Positions 1 through 13,740 of a DNA stretch of 64,000 nt are shown here, piece after piece. Each line of letters starts with the position of its first letter. Within the stretch, counting starts at the first letter, position 1. Source of the DNA: Orthonyx spaldingii (taxonomy: Eukaryota > Chordata > Aves > Passeriformes > Orthonychidae); NCBI GenBank assembly GCA_013397795.1, contig VZTJ01002462.1, forward strand, positions 62,001 through 126,000, in the 5' to 3' direction. The notes under the pieces are model-generated. The model worked only from the letters and a program-made list of their open reading frames with translations. It was not told the origin of the DNA and made no database searches. The position numbers and the translations under genes were made by a program.

Positions 1-3000
1 GAATAATGAATTCCCATTTGCTCAAAGGGTTGCATTCACCCTTCAGTGGCTAAACAAACAGGAATTCATTGCCACAGCTAGGCAACCAGAATTACTTATG
101 CATTCTTTTCAGAATCTTTCTTTTTTCATCTTTATTCAATTCACCATAAAGATGATTGTTTAATGAGGGGGAAGTTCAATTGGAGCCAAACGAAAACGCA
201 CAAGCCTTCTAAGCCAGAGTATATTTCAGAAGTGGCTTATTTGTCAGGCTCTTGCAAATTTGCATTTGAGGTGGATTTTTTTGTTAGTCAGACCACAAAT
301 GGAATATCCATTTTCTGGCTTTTTACATGCTTTCAGTTTACTGGACTCAGAAAGGTGAAACTGTGTCCCTCAAAGCTAATAATATAAATGATATATATTA
401 AATACATATGTTAATATATGACATTGCATTATATATTATATATGAATCATATGTTATAATATAAACTATGGTATTAAAGGTATTCTCACCACTCTGGTCA
501 TCAAACCTTTCTGCTTTTTCCCGTTGTATGTTGATAATAACATAATTATCTACTATATCTGCTTTGATTTATGGGGGTAAAAAAGCCTTATGGCTATGTC
601 AGGGTTAATTGAATCATAATCAGTCTTCTTGTGGAAATCAGATTTGTGCCTGAAGTGGAGTCATCTGACCATCTGTAATAGCTGGCTTAATGCTCAAATG
701 AAAATGTAATTGTGGTGTTTGCTTCTTTTCAGCTTGTTATTTCTCCATATCATTTAGGAGTCAAAGTTCAGGGAAGATGCAGTTACCAGAAAGATCACTT
801 TATAACATTTGTGTCTTCTGCATCTACCTCACAGCTGAACTTCACAGTAAATTCAGTTAGGGAGAGGAGCTACAGAAAATACAGCAAATTGTATTTGTTT
901 TCTAATAAAGGTCAGCTGAATTTTGAAAATTATGAAAAATAACTCTCTGTGTATGTTTTTGTATGGTTTTATATTGTGTTTCACTCATTTTAATTTAAAA
1001 ATGTGTTTAGATCATTGCAGTAAATCAAGTTCGTAGGGACTTTAGTCCCGTTTTCCAGCCAGCCTCTTGGGGTATGGCTCTCCTTGCTGTGCTCAGCTTA
1101 GATAAGGAGCTCAGCTCCAAAATCTGAAGCATGGCTTATATTTCACAGAACCCATGAAGGAAAATCCTTAGACCATCATGTGGTTTAAGTTTTAAATTCA
1201 TACACCTGCAAATTATCTGTCAATAATTTTCAGGAATTAGAGAAATAAACTAAAATGCTCTGGAGAAGTGAGTGAGGTTTTAACTCTGCTGCTGCTCTTC
1301 ATTAAGAAATTTTTGCCTCTTATCAAATGATTTTAGAGACCAGACACTATTGGGAAGAATCTGGTACAGATGTACTTTGTGCTTTGTCATGGGAAAAAAA
1401 AAATTATTTTAAAACTTCTTTCTTTTTAATCCAATGTTTTAAAAGTTTAAAAGCAAGTCCCACATGGCAGGAAAGAGTGAATATATGTTTTGCTCATTGA
1501 CTAGAAGACAGTGACCTTGCCTGAGCTTTGACAGTCCAACTCTCACCTTGTGATCTCAAAACACAGAGTTTTTCACTCCTGTATTTTATGGCACCAGATT
1601 TTCTCCCTCAGTTTCTTCCTGTGAGCTTGTGCCACTGCATCCTCCTCATCCAGGGGTCCAAGTGTGGCAGGGGCTTGACAAAGTGTGTGTGAGACGCTGT
1701 CACCCTCTATCATTGTCATTCTCTGGTTGCACCTCAGTGAATTATTTTACCAAAGTCATTTACAGCGCTAAACAATTTCACAGAGTGGAGCCATTTGCCA
1801 ATTACATCTTTTACTTCCCCTGCATTTGTTCCCCATCACTTCTTTATGTGAAATGACCCCTTGCTTGGGAGAGGAGTAATTGTTTTCTCAGTGGAGCACC
1901 GATCAATGAAGGGCTTCTGCCCTGCACTCTTGATTAAGCATTAGTTTCCTATTGGAAAAAAAAAAGAGGTTGATTTCCTTTAAGGTTTTCACAGTTTATT
2001 AGTGTGATTGAACTAAGTTAATAAGAGTGAGTTATGAATCTGGACAGCCCTGCTGCAACATGCAGATGATGCCTCTCGTAGTTTTTACTGATGGGCACTA
2101 CAGATAAAAGCAGTAGTTGGACAAAAATCTGTTTGACTGAAAGGCTGAAAACAAAATTAACCCCCACAGTGTTTGGTGGAGAGATCGTTCCCATGTACTC
2201 TTGCGTTGTTTTCCAACTTCGTCTTTCATCCTCCGTTAGTCACTTTTATTTCTGACAGAAAAAAAAAAAAATTCCGAGGGCAGACTTGTAAATACCACTA
2301 ATGATAAAATAAATTGGAAGAGTCCAAGTCAAGGAACAGGCTTTGCTCACTAACCTCCACAGCTGGAAAGTAAGTAGGTTGTGTTCATCCAATGAATATG
2401 GGATACCTTTCTCACAGAAGAATCATTCATCTTTTTGGTACAGTTAATTTTGTCTGAAGCAGCCCCTGTGACTTGAGCAGTTCCTTCCAGAAAGGAAAAC
2501 CAAAGCAGAAAAATCCCCACTTAGAGCCCCACAGCACACTGGGCATCTTTCTCATGCCATCACTGCACAGTCCTGAAAGAAACCCCTTTGTGTGTTTCCT
2601 CTTGTTTTCTAACTGTGTTTTTGTTGTTGTTTGGTGAGGAAATGCTGAAGTCCCACCAGAAAAGCTGCTCAGGTGTTCTGGACATACTGTAAGAGATACC
2701 AGCCATATTCCTGCAGGATTTTAATGGGAATTGAAAGGCCTAAACAGTCTCCTTCAAGCAAGTCCAAAATCAGTTACTGTAGGAAAAAAAATCAATGGTT
2801 AAGGAAGAGTCTAATTTACTACTTTTCAGCACTTTTGTTTCCTCTCCTTTCTTAGGCAAATGTGAAATTATGGAAAGAAAATCTATAATCTACCCAGGCT
2901 GGGGTATTTTAAATCCCGTTTGAGAGCAAAGGTGCTGGTGAATTCCAACAAAAACCATGGTACAGTATTCTTTAAAAACACTGTGATGAGTCTCATCACT

Positions 3001-6000
3001 ATTTAAATTGGGGGGATTCATGTGGAAAGCTGATAGACACCAAGATTTAATATCCGTGATAATTAACAACACATTTAACAATAGTGGGAGAGCAACTACA
3101 ACTTTCTATAGAATTTAATATCCTCCCAGCCCCTTTGTAGGAGCTCCAATTTCCTTTCTGCTATACATAATAAACAAATTTTATTGGTTCATCTGTTATT
3201 ATAATGTCCCTTCAATATGAAAAAAAAAAGAATCAATATCAGAACAACAATAACTGAAAAAAAAGGGTCAGGAATAATCATACATGGACACTTAATGTCC
3301 ACTTTACATCTGTTTGTGTCTATGTTTGGGTTTCTTTACCATTATAAAAACATTTCTTTCTTGGCAGCAATGCAATAACAAATATTAATGAAGACTTTTT
3401 GTACCAACAGCAGAACTGAATTTGCCAGGGGCAAAACTTGAATCCTTTTGTTAGGATAACACCCATGGCATCTATTTTCCATCACATCAAATCACAGTGA
3501 CAATGAGATGGATCCGAGACGTGTAAGGATAATTTGGTACAATAATTTAATGTGGTTATTTGGACATTAGTTTTGGTTAACTCAAACAGAAAGGCTGAAT
3601 GACTGCAAACATTTTTAGAGGTTTCAAAAGAACCACTTTTAGAAGTATCTCAAGGGTTCTTTTATTTTTCCTCATGTTTGAATTTATCTCTAATGAAAGT
3701 TCCAGTGTGTTTGGGTAGAGTTTTGTGTGTCAGGATGAATTTGTGCAGCAAACCTGAGAGGAAGTGCAGGGCATGGTTTGTAACTGGGCAATGAGAGCAC
3801 GACTCAGGTCTGCAAGACAAGGACTATGAGTTAGATTATTTATAGTGCAGTTTACAGTAATTTGTGGCTTTTGAGTGAATTTCAAGAGTCACAAATCAAA
3901 AAGTATGAAACATCCTTCTATATAGCTGTCAAAGCAAAGTGAATGATATTTCACAGTTCTTTTGACATTCTATAGAAAATCAGTATTTTGGAAGCTTCAG
4001 AACATAAGTTTAAAGCTCTGCTTCTTCCCTGTGTTACATAAAAAATGTATAAATAGAATTTTTTGTTTAAAAAGAATAGAATAAAAAATTGTGCAAAAGG
4101 TAAAAATCCTACAGCATATTCAAGCAGTAGGAACAAAACTTTTTTTTTAATTTAATAAAATAAAAATATTAATTTTGTGATAATTTGCATAGCATTGTTG
4201 AAGAGTTAAAAAATATAGGGTAATATAGGGTCATGTTAAAACAGTGCTTTTATTATCTGAGATTCTCTTAATGAACCAAATTTGTCTTTTAGATAATGGG
4301 AGTCTAAATTGCTGTCAGAATTATGAAGCTCAACTAAATATTACCTTTCTGGAACAAGTAACTTCATTGGTGGTTGCTCAAATATGGAAATATCTCATCT
4401 TTCTTATTCTTTAAAACTATTTCTAGAGAAAATTTGAAAATATTAGCTTTCAATAGTAAAAATCATTAAAAGACCTTCAAACATTTTGAGTTTAAATATT
4501 TTAAATTTTTAAGCTTGATGCTCACTGAAGTCCAAAATGAAGTTTTTAAGGGAAGGGAATAAACTTTTTCTTTGGAAGACTGAAAGGAATAAATGGACAA
4601 ATGTTGGATCTAGGAAGAACTGCCTGGGAGCTTGGTGACACCTTTTTTTTTGTGGTAGTTTTTTGTGTAAGTAAATTCTTCAATTTCTATGAAGATGCAG
4701 ATGAAAAGATTTATTATGGGGAATGCTTAAGTGTCATTCCAGGTAGAAATAGAAAACTTGTAACTTTGTATCCCTTTTCTCAAGGCTGGATTTCGGAAAA
4801 AGAAAAAAAGAAAAAGCAAATCTGGTTCTAATAAAAGGATGATAAATTATTTAACTTTAAATGTGAGATAAAAATCGAGATCTGGGGGTTTTTCCTGCCT
4901 CTCTTTTCATGCGAATTCCTGGATGCTCTGGTTGCATCTGGATCAGGGGTGGTAAAAGCAGGACCAATGAGCACAATAAGGTGGTTACAGAGCATGGGAG
5001 GACGTTGGGTTTGTTTCCTTGAGGGGATTCTGTTTCCTCTTGCTAAGGAAGTGCCTGACCCTTCCCCAGCCCCGGCTGTGTTCCAGATTTCCTTTAGGTT
5101 TCTGTGACCTTAATTTTGATCCCCACAACCCCATCAAAATCAATATAAAACCCTAAAACTTGGCAGATTCTGTCAACTATTGGTTTTATACAAATGATCC
5201 TAGTGACAGAGAGTTTGAGGATTCTTTCTAATTCCATACAAAAGCAATTCAACTACTCATGCAGTTGAGAGGAAAGCATTTGATTTCAAGCATAATGTGT
5301 TTAATACCATAAATTCTCACTTTGTTCTGTTTTCCCCCAGGTATTTGGCTGCAAGTGTGAAAGGATATCTATGTAAATATGTGTACCTGAAAAAAGCCCA
5401 AACCAGCAGACCTTCAGGAGGGGTTAGTGAGAGAAACTCTGCAGCTTCTCTGAGGATAAAAAGCAAGAAGCTCCAAAGCTCTGTGGCTGCTGTCCTTGTC
5501 TCTGCAGAATGTTCTTCTCTCTGCGTGAACAGAACTGGAGCTGAACTACAAGATGATTTGCTAGAATTTTAGGATTTATTATCTGAGATGGCTGGAAAAG
5601 CAAAGTGAAGCTTGAGAGCATACTCAGCCTGCATTAAACTGGGACTTGGGTTTTTTGGTGAAGAAAAAAATCCTAAACTTACACAAGCTCCCAGGACAGC
5701 CAATAGTGCAATACTGAGAGCATGTGCCTCAATCAGGATTCAAGTCTCTGTCCCATTTCCTTTAAAGCAAAGATATTCATTGAGAAACTCCACATCCACA
5801 TGAACTCTCCATACTCCCAGTAGGGTTCCAGTGAAAACTGTTCTTCCCAGAAAACCCACCCGGAACCTGCAGTGACAGAGTCATGGAAATCAGACAATTA
5901 TATTATACAGGGTGCTTTGACACTTCGGTAATTCCTAAAACAAATGAATAAATACATAAAAACAGCTCTGTGTATTTATATGGGTATTCTTGTATTTTAA

Positions 6001-6266
6001 AGTATTTCAGTTTTACAATCAATTTCCACAATGGTTTCAGTTACTTTCATTGGTACTGTCAGCTGGATCCCAGCTCCTTTGGGACAGGAATTTTTGGGTT
6101 ACATGAATGCACATTCAGGTTTTTATGTGAATTGCACCATCATTCATTACAATCCCTTGTCTCCATTGCTGGGCCACAGATGATACAATCAGTCAAGGAG
6201 ATCATTAGAGATTATTGTGATAATCTTTACTTTAACTGGGCTCACTTGAGCTGGGCAAACACTCAC
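1..6266. other. AT-rich non-coding stretch, no gene seen
   Basis: No repeat family or coding exon is recognisable. Open frames are short (the longest are 91 codons at 5297-5572 and 138 codons at 5970-6386) and carry no motif I know. Scattered A- or T-runs occur, for example near 2261 and 4141. A good-looking pyrimidine tract plus AG lies at 5321-5340, just inside the 91-codon frame, but nothing confirms an exon. This is either intergenic or deep intronic sequence. Confidence 0.6.
378..468. repeat. AT-rich low-complexity tract with TATA/ATAT palindromes
   Basis: About 90 bases made almost only of A and T, with several short ATATAT runs that could fold back on themselves. There is no regular repeat unit, so it is low-complexity sequence rather than a clean microsatellite. 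Confidence 0.7.
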
Positions 6267-6318
6267 AGGGGAGAGAGGGAGGGAGAAAGGGAAAGAGGAA
6301 GAGGAAGGTGGGAAGAGA
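6267..6318 (+). repeat. Purine-rich (GGGA/GAGA)n tract
   Basis: Roughly 50 bases of nearly uninterrupted G and A on the + strand, built from GAGA, GGGA and GAAA units. It is an imperfect microsatellite. Mirror-like homopurine runs of this kind can form triplex structures, but nothing here shows that this one does. Confidence 0.75.
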
Positions 6319-7534
6319 TGAATTTTGTCAGGGAGATGGTGTTTGTTATTTTACCTGGTTTTGATAATGACGCTTCACTGGCATAGCTACTAAAATGCAG
6401 ATATTGCTGAATGAATAATAAAATAGATGTCATACTTCTGCTTTTGGGAATTAGGGTGTCTTTTCAAGTACATGTTAGTTATAATGAGGCTAAAGATTAA
6501 AACATTAATACCCTGGTTTTCCTTTCAAATAAATCAAAGATACCCATTGACTTACAAAAATCCGGCTTTTAAAAAATCCTTTCAAGCAGAAGTTTTGTGG
6601 GAGCTTTTCCTGTGATGTTGCTTGGTAGCAGATCTGGCCTAATAGAAGGGAAAGCTATTTAATCTAAGTAGCTACTTGTCTTTGAAATTCAAATTGGGAA
6701 TATCGGTTTCCCCCATTGCTGCCCTGTTTGTTTCCAGCTCTCAGGGGAAATAGGTACAAAATGGAAGGGAGGTGCCTTTTTGGGACATTTTTGACTTTGA
6801 CAGGTTAAAAAAATAACCATGCTCCTTTTGAAACGCCGGAATTCTCAAAGCATTAATTCTAATATGTTTTATAAATAATAGAATGGAGGTTTTTTGGGGT
6901 TTTTTGTTACCATAGAATAACAGAGTAGATGTATTTTTTGTTTTATATTCCTTTTTAATTTAATTTTTTTTTAGGACTGGTTGGTTTAAAGATGTCTGAA
7001 GGCTGTTATTTATTCCATGTGATGTGTGACTTCTGACATGGCAGTTACAGATGATTGGATGCCAGAAACTCCTTGAAATTACTGTCAAAGCCAGCTCCAG
7101 GTTTCACAGCTCAGGATTGTTTCTTGGAAAAACTGGTGGAAAAGGTTCCTCAGGATGGTGTAAAATCACAAATATCACAGTGACTTAAAGAAGTGCAACA
7201 CTGTATTTCATAGAATTGGAGAAAAAAAATGAACTTCTGGAAGCACCTTTTGAGGCTGAAATGACAGGGATGGTTGTACATGAGGATGGCAATTGTTAGA
7301 AAATCTTCCCATGGATCCAGTTCTCTCTATAAAATATACTCATCAGTTTTCTTACAGAGGATGTCTTGTCCAGTTATGAACCATTCTACACTGATCAAAA
7401 ATGGGGGGCGTGAGCAGGAGCAGGGTTAGCTCAATGCACAGGTGGGGTTTTTCCTTTCTCCACAGTCAGAAATTTTTAATTTTCAGGGTCATGCTGCATT
7501 TTTTGTTTGAAAATAGGGACAGAAATTCTCACTG
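6319..7534. other. Non-coding stretch, nothing recognised
   Basis: Mixed AT-rich DNA with T-runs around 6890-6975. No CR1, LTR or exon signal was found on either strand. Confidence 0.55.
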
Positions 7535-8038
7535 TCAGTTCCAGGTGCTCTGATTTGTGACATTTTTACACTTTTTGCTGAGCACTGTCACAAGCGCCCG
7601 TGGAGCTTTGAGTGCAGTGGAGACTTCAATCCCACCCTTCTGGGCAGAGGATGCTGGAGACCAACACTTCCAACAGGAATTTGCTGCCCTGGGAGGGCCA
7701 ACAGTGCCTGGGTGTGGCAGGGGCTCCTCCTGATGGGACGGAGTCACCCTTCCCTTCTTGCACTTCCCCCCAACACAACCCCCAGGAATGAACCGCCCCG
7801 GTCCCTCTGAGGGTCCTCTGGCAAGTGGAATCCACCTCTGTTTCAGCACCCATCCAGCCCCACGGGAGAGCTGGATGCAGAGGCAGAAGATGCTGGATGG
7901 GTTTCCTGAAATGTTTCCTGGATATTTCCGTAGGGAATGACAACTGGCTGGGGCCAGGGGCTGAAGACAGGATGGCTCCTTGCTTGGCTTCCGAGTGCTG
8001 GACACTTCAAAAGGAGAGAGAGAAAAGGATAAAAGCAT
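7535..8038. other. GC-rich island with overlapping open frames on both strands
   Basis: This block is clearly richer in G and C than its surroundings, especially 7590-7990. It holds a 167-codon frame on the minus strand (7535-8038), a 105-codon minus frame, and a 152-codon plus frame from 7825. The predicted proteins are Ser/Pro/Cys/Trp-rich and match nothing I recognise, and open frames on both strands at once are what high GC gives by chance. CpG is sparse, so it is not a clear CpG island. It could be a conserved element, an old repeat, or an lncRNA exon. Confidence 0.35.
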
Positions 8039-11000
8039 GGAAAAGGGATATCCCCGTTCTATTTTGCAGCACTCCAGCTCTGTTATTTCCCTTAAGCCAC
8101 TTTGCCTATTTAAATTCTTTTTATTACTTCCGTTCTTTTATTGGGAATGAATTTTGCTCTGCCAAGACATTTGAACTGCCTGTGGGAAAATCTTTATTCC
8201 AGGCTGATTCCATTTTGCTTGGGGGGCAGGTGTTTATTGCAATGGGCCTTCCAGGATACCTCTTGGCATGCTCTGAGTTCTAAATGTGCACCAACCCCAC
8301 GAGGGCTTTCCTTCATCCCTTTTCCTGTGGAAAAGCTGGGCCAGAAGCAGCTTCATGCCACTTTAAATGTGTTGTATCCTATCAACTATTCCCAGTCTGT
8401 GTGATGTATTCACTTTATATAAACTTGGTATAATCATTTATTATGGAGAAAGATTCAGTCTTCATGAGCCCATGTGAAAAATTGGATATTAACACTGGGA
8501 GCATTCCATGGCAGTGTCATTATACTACAAGAGAAGAGAAGTTAAAAGTTAAAGATAATTAAAGATAAATAAATTTTTAAAAGCACACCAGCAAATAGTG
8601 TTAGATGAAAAATTAGGAAAAAAAATTATTTGTCCTCATTTGTGTTCAAACTTATGCCATGCCCACCAAAAACACCATCACCAGTTTTCCACTCTAAGAA
8701 ATGTGGTAAGAAATTGAAACATAGCAAAATTAATTCAGAGTAAATTTAGAAATGGCAATTTTTTTTTATAGTAATCAATTAGTCAGTGAAACCCACTGTC
8801 TCCAGGAGGCATCAATTGAGTTGTATTCATGGATTTTAAAGACAAATTTACAATATCATGGCAGCCACCATGTTACATATGTTGTGTGCAGAGAAGGTTT
8901 TATCAATAATAATAACTAGTATTCATCTGGGATTAAATTCCCCTTTGGAATTAAATCTCCTTTGCTGTTGAGGTGCTCATATAAAAAAAGGAATTGGCTT
9001 ATCAATAAATCTGGTGATGTTATATTTACTCTCCTTCATTTTAAAATATGTAACATTCTTAGACTGAGGAAACAACTTGTCAGTTTGAAGACTGCTTAAT
9101 TTTTTGTGATTTAAAATTGATGCCTTATCAGTTGGTATCTTGGAGGGGTTTTTTCACCACCTATTAACAAAAAATGGTCACGATTTGAGGGGATCCAATT
9201 ATTTTCCTGTTCTGGCAGTCAATAAAATCAGTTGATTTACAGAGAAGTAATTTAATGTCCCCAACATGGCAGCTATTTTGAAGGATGTGAATACAAACCT
9301 TTCTTCTGAAAAAGCAATTCAATGAAATCTGCAGCAGTAAAGCAAACTTAAGTCTGATCTTCTCAGGTCACTGTTTCCTGCCTCGTGTGCTATTGCAATT
9401 TTGAGAAATCACTCTAAACCAAAGCACCAAATTGATTCAGGTTAAAACCCCCTGTTTATCCCAAGTGTTATTTTTAATCTAGATTGCTTCTTTTCTGTTT
9501 GGTTTCGTTTGGGTTTTTCTTGGTGGTGGTGTTGTTTCAGGGCTTTTTTTTTTTTATATATATTTAACTAACAAGTAATGAGGGGAAGTGTCTTCAGTTC
9601 AGGGCAAAAATGAATGACTGTCAGCAGCCCATAGAAGGGATTTCAGAAAATGCCTGCATTGCTGAACCCAGAATCTGTTGAAAGCACCACCCTGAAAGCC
9701 CTTTTTCATAATTATTGCAGCTGATTGCACCTATCTCTGCACACACACCCATAAATACAAACAGACCACAGAGTGGGAACAACAAATTATATTATTCCTA
9801 GAATTAGCGTGATGAATCTCCACCAGATTTTCTCTAAGTAAGCAAGGAAGATTGTTAAGAACTCATTTATCACTTGACTTCATTTTCCATTTTCCCCTTT
9901 TTTTGGAAAAAACCCAATTTTTTCTGGGCTGCTCGGCTGGGGAATCAGTAAAGTAAAAGAATCCATTAGATGCTTTTGGCTGTCAGAACTCCATTCAGTT
10001 CTCCACCTGTAGATGAAGGTACTTATTCCAGCCACTTAAAAACAACTCAGGATGAGAAATCCTGTTGCTGTCTCTGTTGTTTTGCCTTATTTCCTTTCTT
10101 TTTGTCTTGTCAGGTGTTGCCTGTATTAAATTATTGATCTTATCAGAAAAAAAAAAACATTTCTGTGTGCCACAGAACCAGAAAATCAGCAACAGAGTGT
10201 TAATTCTTGCATTCTTTTTTTTTTTATTTCTTAGTGAATTACATTCTTTTAATCTGTCTTATACTAATATTTTCCCTTTTCATCTCAGTTTTTTCTGTGA
10301 TCCTCTCTCCATTCATGCTAATAATATTTTCTGCTCTCAGTAGTTTGAGATTTTGCGTTAGTTTCTGGCCTATCTTCAATTAATTGTGAATTTTCTTCGT
10401 TCTCACCCGATTGGTATTTTTCCAACCATGCGAGACTCTCTGATTAGAATGGAAGTGTGCAGCAGTGAATCATTGCTCCTGTCACTGTGGGGGCTGTTCT
10501 CACCTGCAAAATATCCCAATCTTTATTTCTGGGTTGATCCTGGGATTAGTTATTCACAACTGACTCTCAGCTGAAATCACCATTCCAGTCCCTGAGATCA
10601 AATCTTTCCTTCCTTCATTTCTTCCTTCCCAGAAAGAGATTTATGCCATTATATTTCTGAAATCTTCTCAATACTAAGATGAACCTAATGCATTCTCAGT
10701 CCTTTCTTTAAGGTCAAACACTTTGAATAATAAATGAAGTAGATGAGAACAATAGGAGTCTCAGTGACGGAGAATTCGGTCCTTTCATCACAGATTCTGC
10801 TTCTCTTCAAATGAAATTTAACATTTACCATGAGAAAATCAAATTCATAGTGACAATAATTTATAACCTTCTTTGGATGAATTATTAATGGCTTGAAAAA
10901 GTTCACCAAGTCAATTCCACAAGAATTGTACTGGCAAAGATGAGGAAATAGGTAGGGATTAACAGCTGCTTTATGTTTATCAAATTAAAGCTTGACAATA

Positions 11001-12762
11001 GTGAATACCATTTTCTCAACAGCAGAACACATCAGAAATAACTCAGTTGGAAACAACAAAGTTCTTTTTTTGCTATCATCGGTCCAACCCAAACATTCTG
11101 TCAAAATTAAGGACATTAATTTACCATGTTTCTTAAAAATTACAAACTGGAAAAGCAGATTTCTCCCAAGCAAATTCCCACTGGTATTTTCTTAAAACAG
11201 CAATAGCTTTCTTGCTTAAGCATGGGGTTCAACATTTCAAAACTATGGACTTTGCAGTAGATTGGGTCCCGTAAGAGCCCTGAGGATTAAATTGGGATCC
11301 AGGCCTTTAGGATATTTTTTTAGATGTCTGTGCTCTCTGCCCTCCCTTCTGAACGTTTAGGAGCTCTGGACAAACGCAAGATATTTAGAAGACAAGGAGG
11401 ATTAGACAGGATCTGTAGAATTTGTTGTTTCACAAGACCAAAAGAAAAAAAACATCAGTGGAAAAAAATGGCGTTTTCTGCTCCTTTATAGATTTTATTT
11501 CAACTTTGCTCTTGGGGATCAAATATCTTATAACGCAAAATCTTCAGTCTCTTTGTAAGAGCCTGCATTTCCCAATCATTTTAAAAGGGCCACTTTACAT
11601 CTTTTAAATCATCCCCTTTCAGGCAGCATCACGCCATGATTCAAACTATCAAACTTTTCAGGATAATTGCATGTTAACCGTGAAATTATTTTTTAAAAAA
11701 ACTTTACTGCTACAGAGTTCAGTTTATTATAAATGCCTTTATTCTGATAAAAACACACCAAAACTGTGCCCTTTCAATGTTTCTCATTCAGTAAAATATA
11801 TTTAGTAAAAAAAAAAAATTGATAAAAGGAATATATTTTGTGTCATACCTAAGAAATGAAAAGATCCATTAACTATTTAAAAAAATTTGGGGAAGGAAGG
11901 GAGAAGCTGAGGTATCTTGATTGGAAGGTGTTTAAATTTTCTAATAATATATTTCTTTGTCAGTTTTGGTATAATGTAAAAAAAATGGAAAAGTCTGGAT
12001 GTCTTTGCTGTGATTATAAACATGGTAAATGCTCTCCATTCAAGGGGCAGAAACTGAGATTTTTCTACAGAACTCAGAAATTCAGGTCAGACACTGATAT
12101 TTTTAAGACAAAGTAAAATTAAAATAGAGAAAATGGAATAGGATACATGCAACTCCTTTTTTCTGGCATTCTCATTCCTTGCAGTCTTGCCTCTGGAGAA
12201 AGACACTTGTCCAAGGACCTTATCACCTGCTAGGCAAGAGATTGAATTTAATTGCATTTCTGGTCTTGGTTTCACAGGCAATATTGCAATAAGAAATGCC
12301 TTGCTCACTTTATCCAACTTACCTGAGCTTTTGGTGCATTTTTTGAGGTTTAGGTGGTAAATCTTTACCAACAAATTAAAACAAAATTAAAAGCAAGGCA
12401 CCAGAGGAAAAGGAATGTTGGAACAGTAATATCAAAGCTCACATTCCAGAGTTTCCTTCAGGATTCTATTTAAGCAAACAGGAATTCAGGTCTGGTCTCC
12501 TCTTTAGATTTTCCAGATTAAAATGCATTTTGAAATCACAGAAGTTTAACATATACCCTGAGATCACAGGACTGAATGGAAAGTCAAGGATGAAAGGAGA
12601 TGTCATCTTAATCAGTTAATCCATTTTGTCACATTATTATTTGAGCAAATTTTTACTTCATTTGCCAAAAAAGCACTTAAATGTAAAAGGCAGAAAATCC
12701 TTTTCTCACATTTTAAAAAATTTTTGTGCATTCATAAAAATTTCCTGAGCAGCCGTCTCTAA
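8039..12762. other. AT-rich non-coding stretch, no gene seen
   Basis: Contains T-runs at about 9547-9558 and 10217-10227, and A-runs at about 10147 and 11808. No open frame exceeds 100 codons except the continuation of the plus frame at 7825-8283. No transposon signature was recognised. Confidence 0.55.
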
Positions 12763-12847
12763 ATGATCCTGCTTGAGCAGCAGGCCAGGACCAGCTGAAC
12801 TCTGAAAGTTCCTTCCAAGCTCAACCATTCCCTGTGATTCTGCAATT
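12763..12847 (+). mobile_element. CR1 LINE 3'-end fragment
   Basis: A short remnant of the CR1 3' untranslated end. It shows the order expected near the CR1 terminus: a 'gatcctgcttgagcag' stretch, then 'ccttccaagctcaacc', then 'attccctgtgattctgcaat', a decayed form of the CR1 tail. Only about 85 bases survive, and the divergence suggests an old copy. Confidence 0.7.
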
Positions 12848-13364
12848 CCTTCTTTTATATCAATTTTAGGCCACAAATTTAATTTCTTAGGTTGTCCCTC
12901 CTGCTGGAGAGGAATTAAAAATGGACACTTTCAAAACTCTCTTGTATTCCTCCTCTTAATCCCTCTTAAAAAAAAAAGAAAGAAAAGAGCATTTTGGCAT
13001 GAAGCTGTTAAAATTCCAAGGCAGTTAAGCTGTTGCAGGTCCAGATTACATCCTACCAATCAAATTAAATCCTTGATTTCACAGGCAGCAATATCTTGCA
13101 GGATGGCCCAGCACTGTATTGCAGGATGCCAGCACACCTCTGGGTTGAGTTATGCTTGAGAGCTCTTCTGGATGTAAAAATCCCACAAAACTGCTGGAAA
13201 TTGGTTCTTTTTTGAAATTATGTATCACTTTCCTGGAAGATTCCATACTGAGGGGCAGTGGTGGTGGATAGCATGAAGTGTGGCATACACAAAGCTGGAG
13301 TTGTCCCCGAAACAGGAGTTATGATAATCTATTTTCTCAGGACTCCCCTTTGCTCTTTTGTCAC
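12848..13364. other. Non-coding spacer
   Basis: A 500-base stretch between a CR1 remnant and a possible LTR end. An A-rich run lies at about 12966-12987. No coding or repeat signal was identified. Confidence 0.5.
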
Positions 13365-13740
13365 TGTTGAACCGATAGCGGAGTGAAGGGACACACGAAT
13401 GGTGAGAGAATGCTGAATGAATTTATTTAATTAATAACAGATTTTACATACACGCGAGAGGGCTATTCGGATTCGCTAACAATCATCCACCCCCTGGGAC
13501 TGATTGGCCCAGGCTCTGACCGCCTGTTTCCAAAGCCACTCTCAGTAACATGGAACTTATCTTATATTTAGTAAACTTTAGTAGAAGAAGGGAAGAATTC
13601 CTGTGGGAAAGAATCTGTGCTGTCACACTCTTTCTTTCTGTCTATGTCCCTCTCTCCACTATAGTCGCATTTAAGATGTACACATCTTATTTAATCCTGA
13701 TAGGGAATTCCACAGATTTTGCTCTGTGGTGAGTCTCATA
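13365..13740 (-). mobile_element. Possible endogenous retrovirus LTR, 3' end at 13365
   Basis: Read on the minus strand, this block has an LTR-like order: a CCAAT motif (GGCCAATCA, complement of about 13501-13509), a TA-rich stretch, an AATAAA polyadenylation signal (about 13418-13424), and a short U5-like end finishing in GGTTCAACA, i.e. a CA terminus opposite TGTTGAACC at 13365. It is richer in CpG than its neighbours (for example around 13373-13476). I could not find the other terminus or a target-site duplication, so 13740 is only nominal and the copy may be truncated. Confidence 0.4.
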
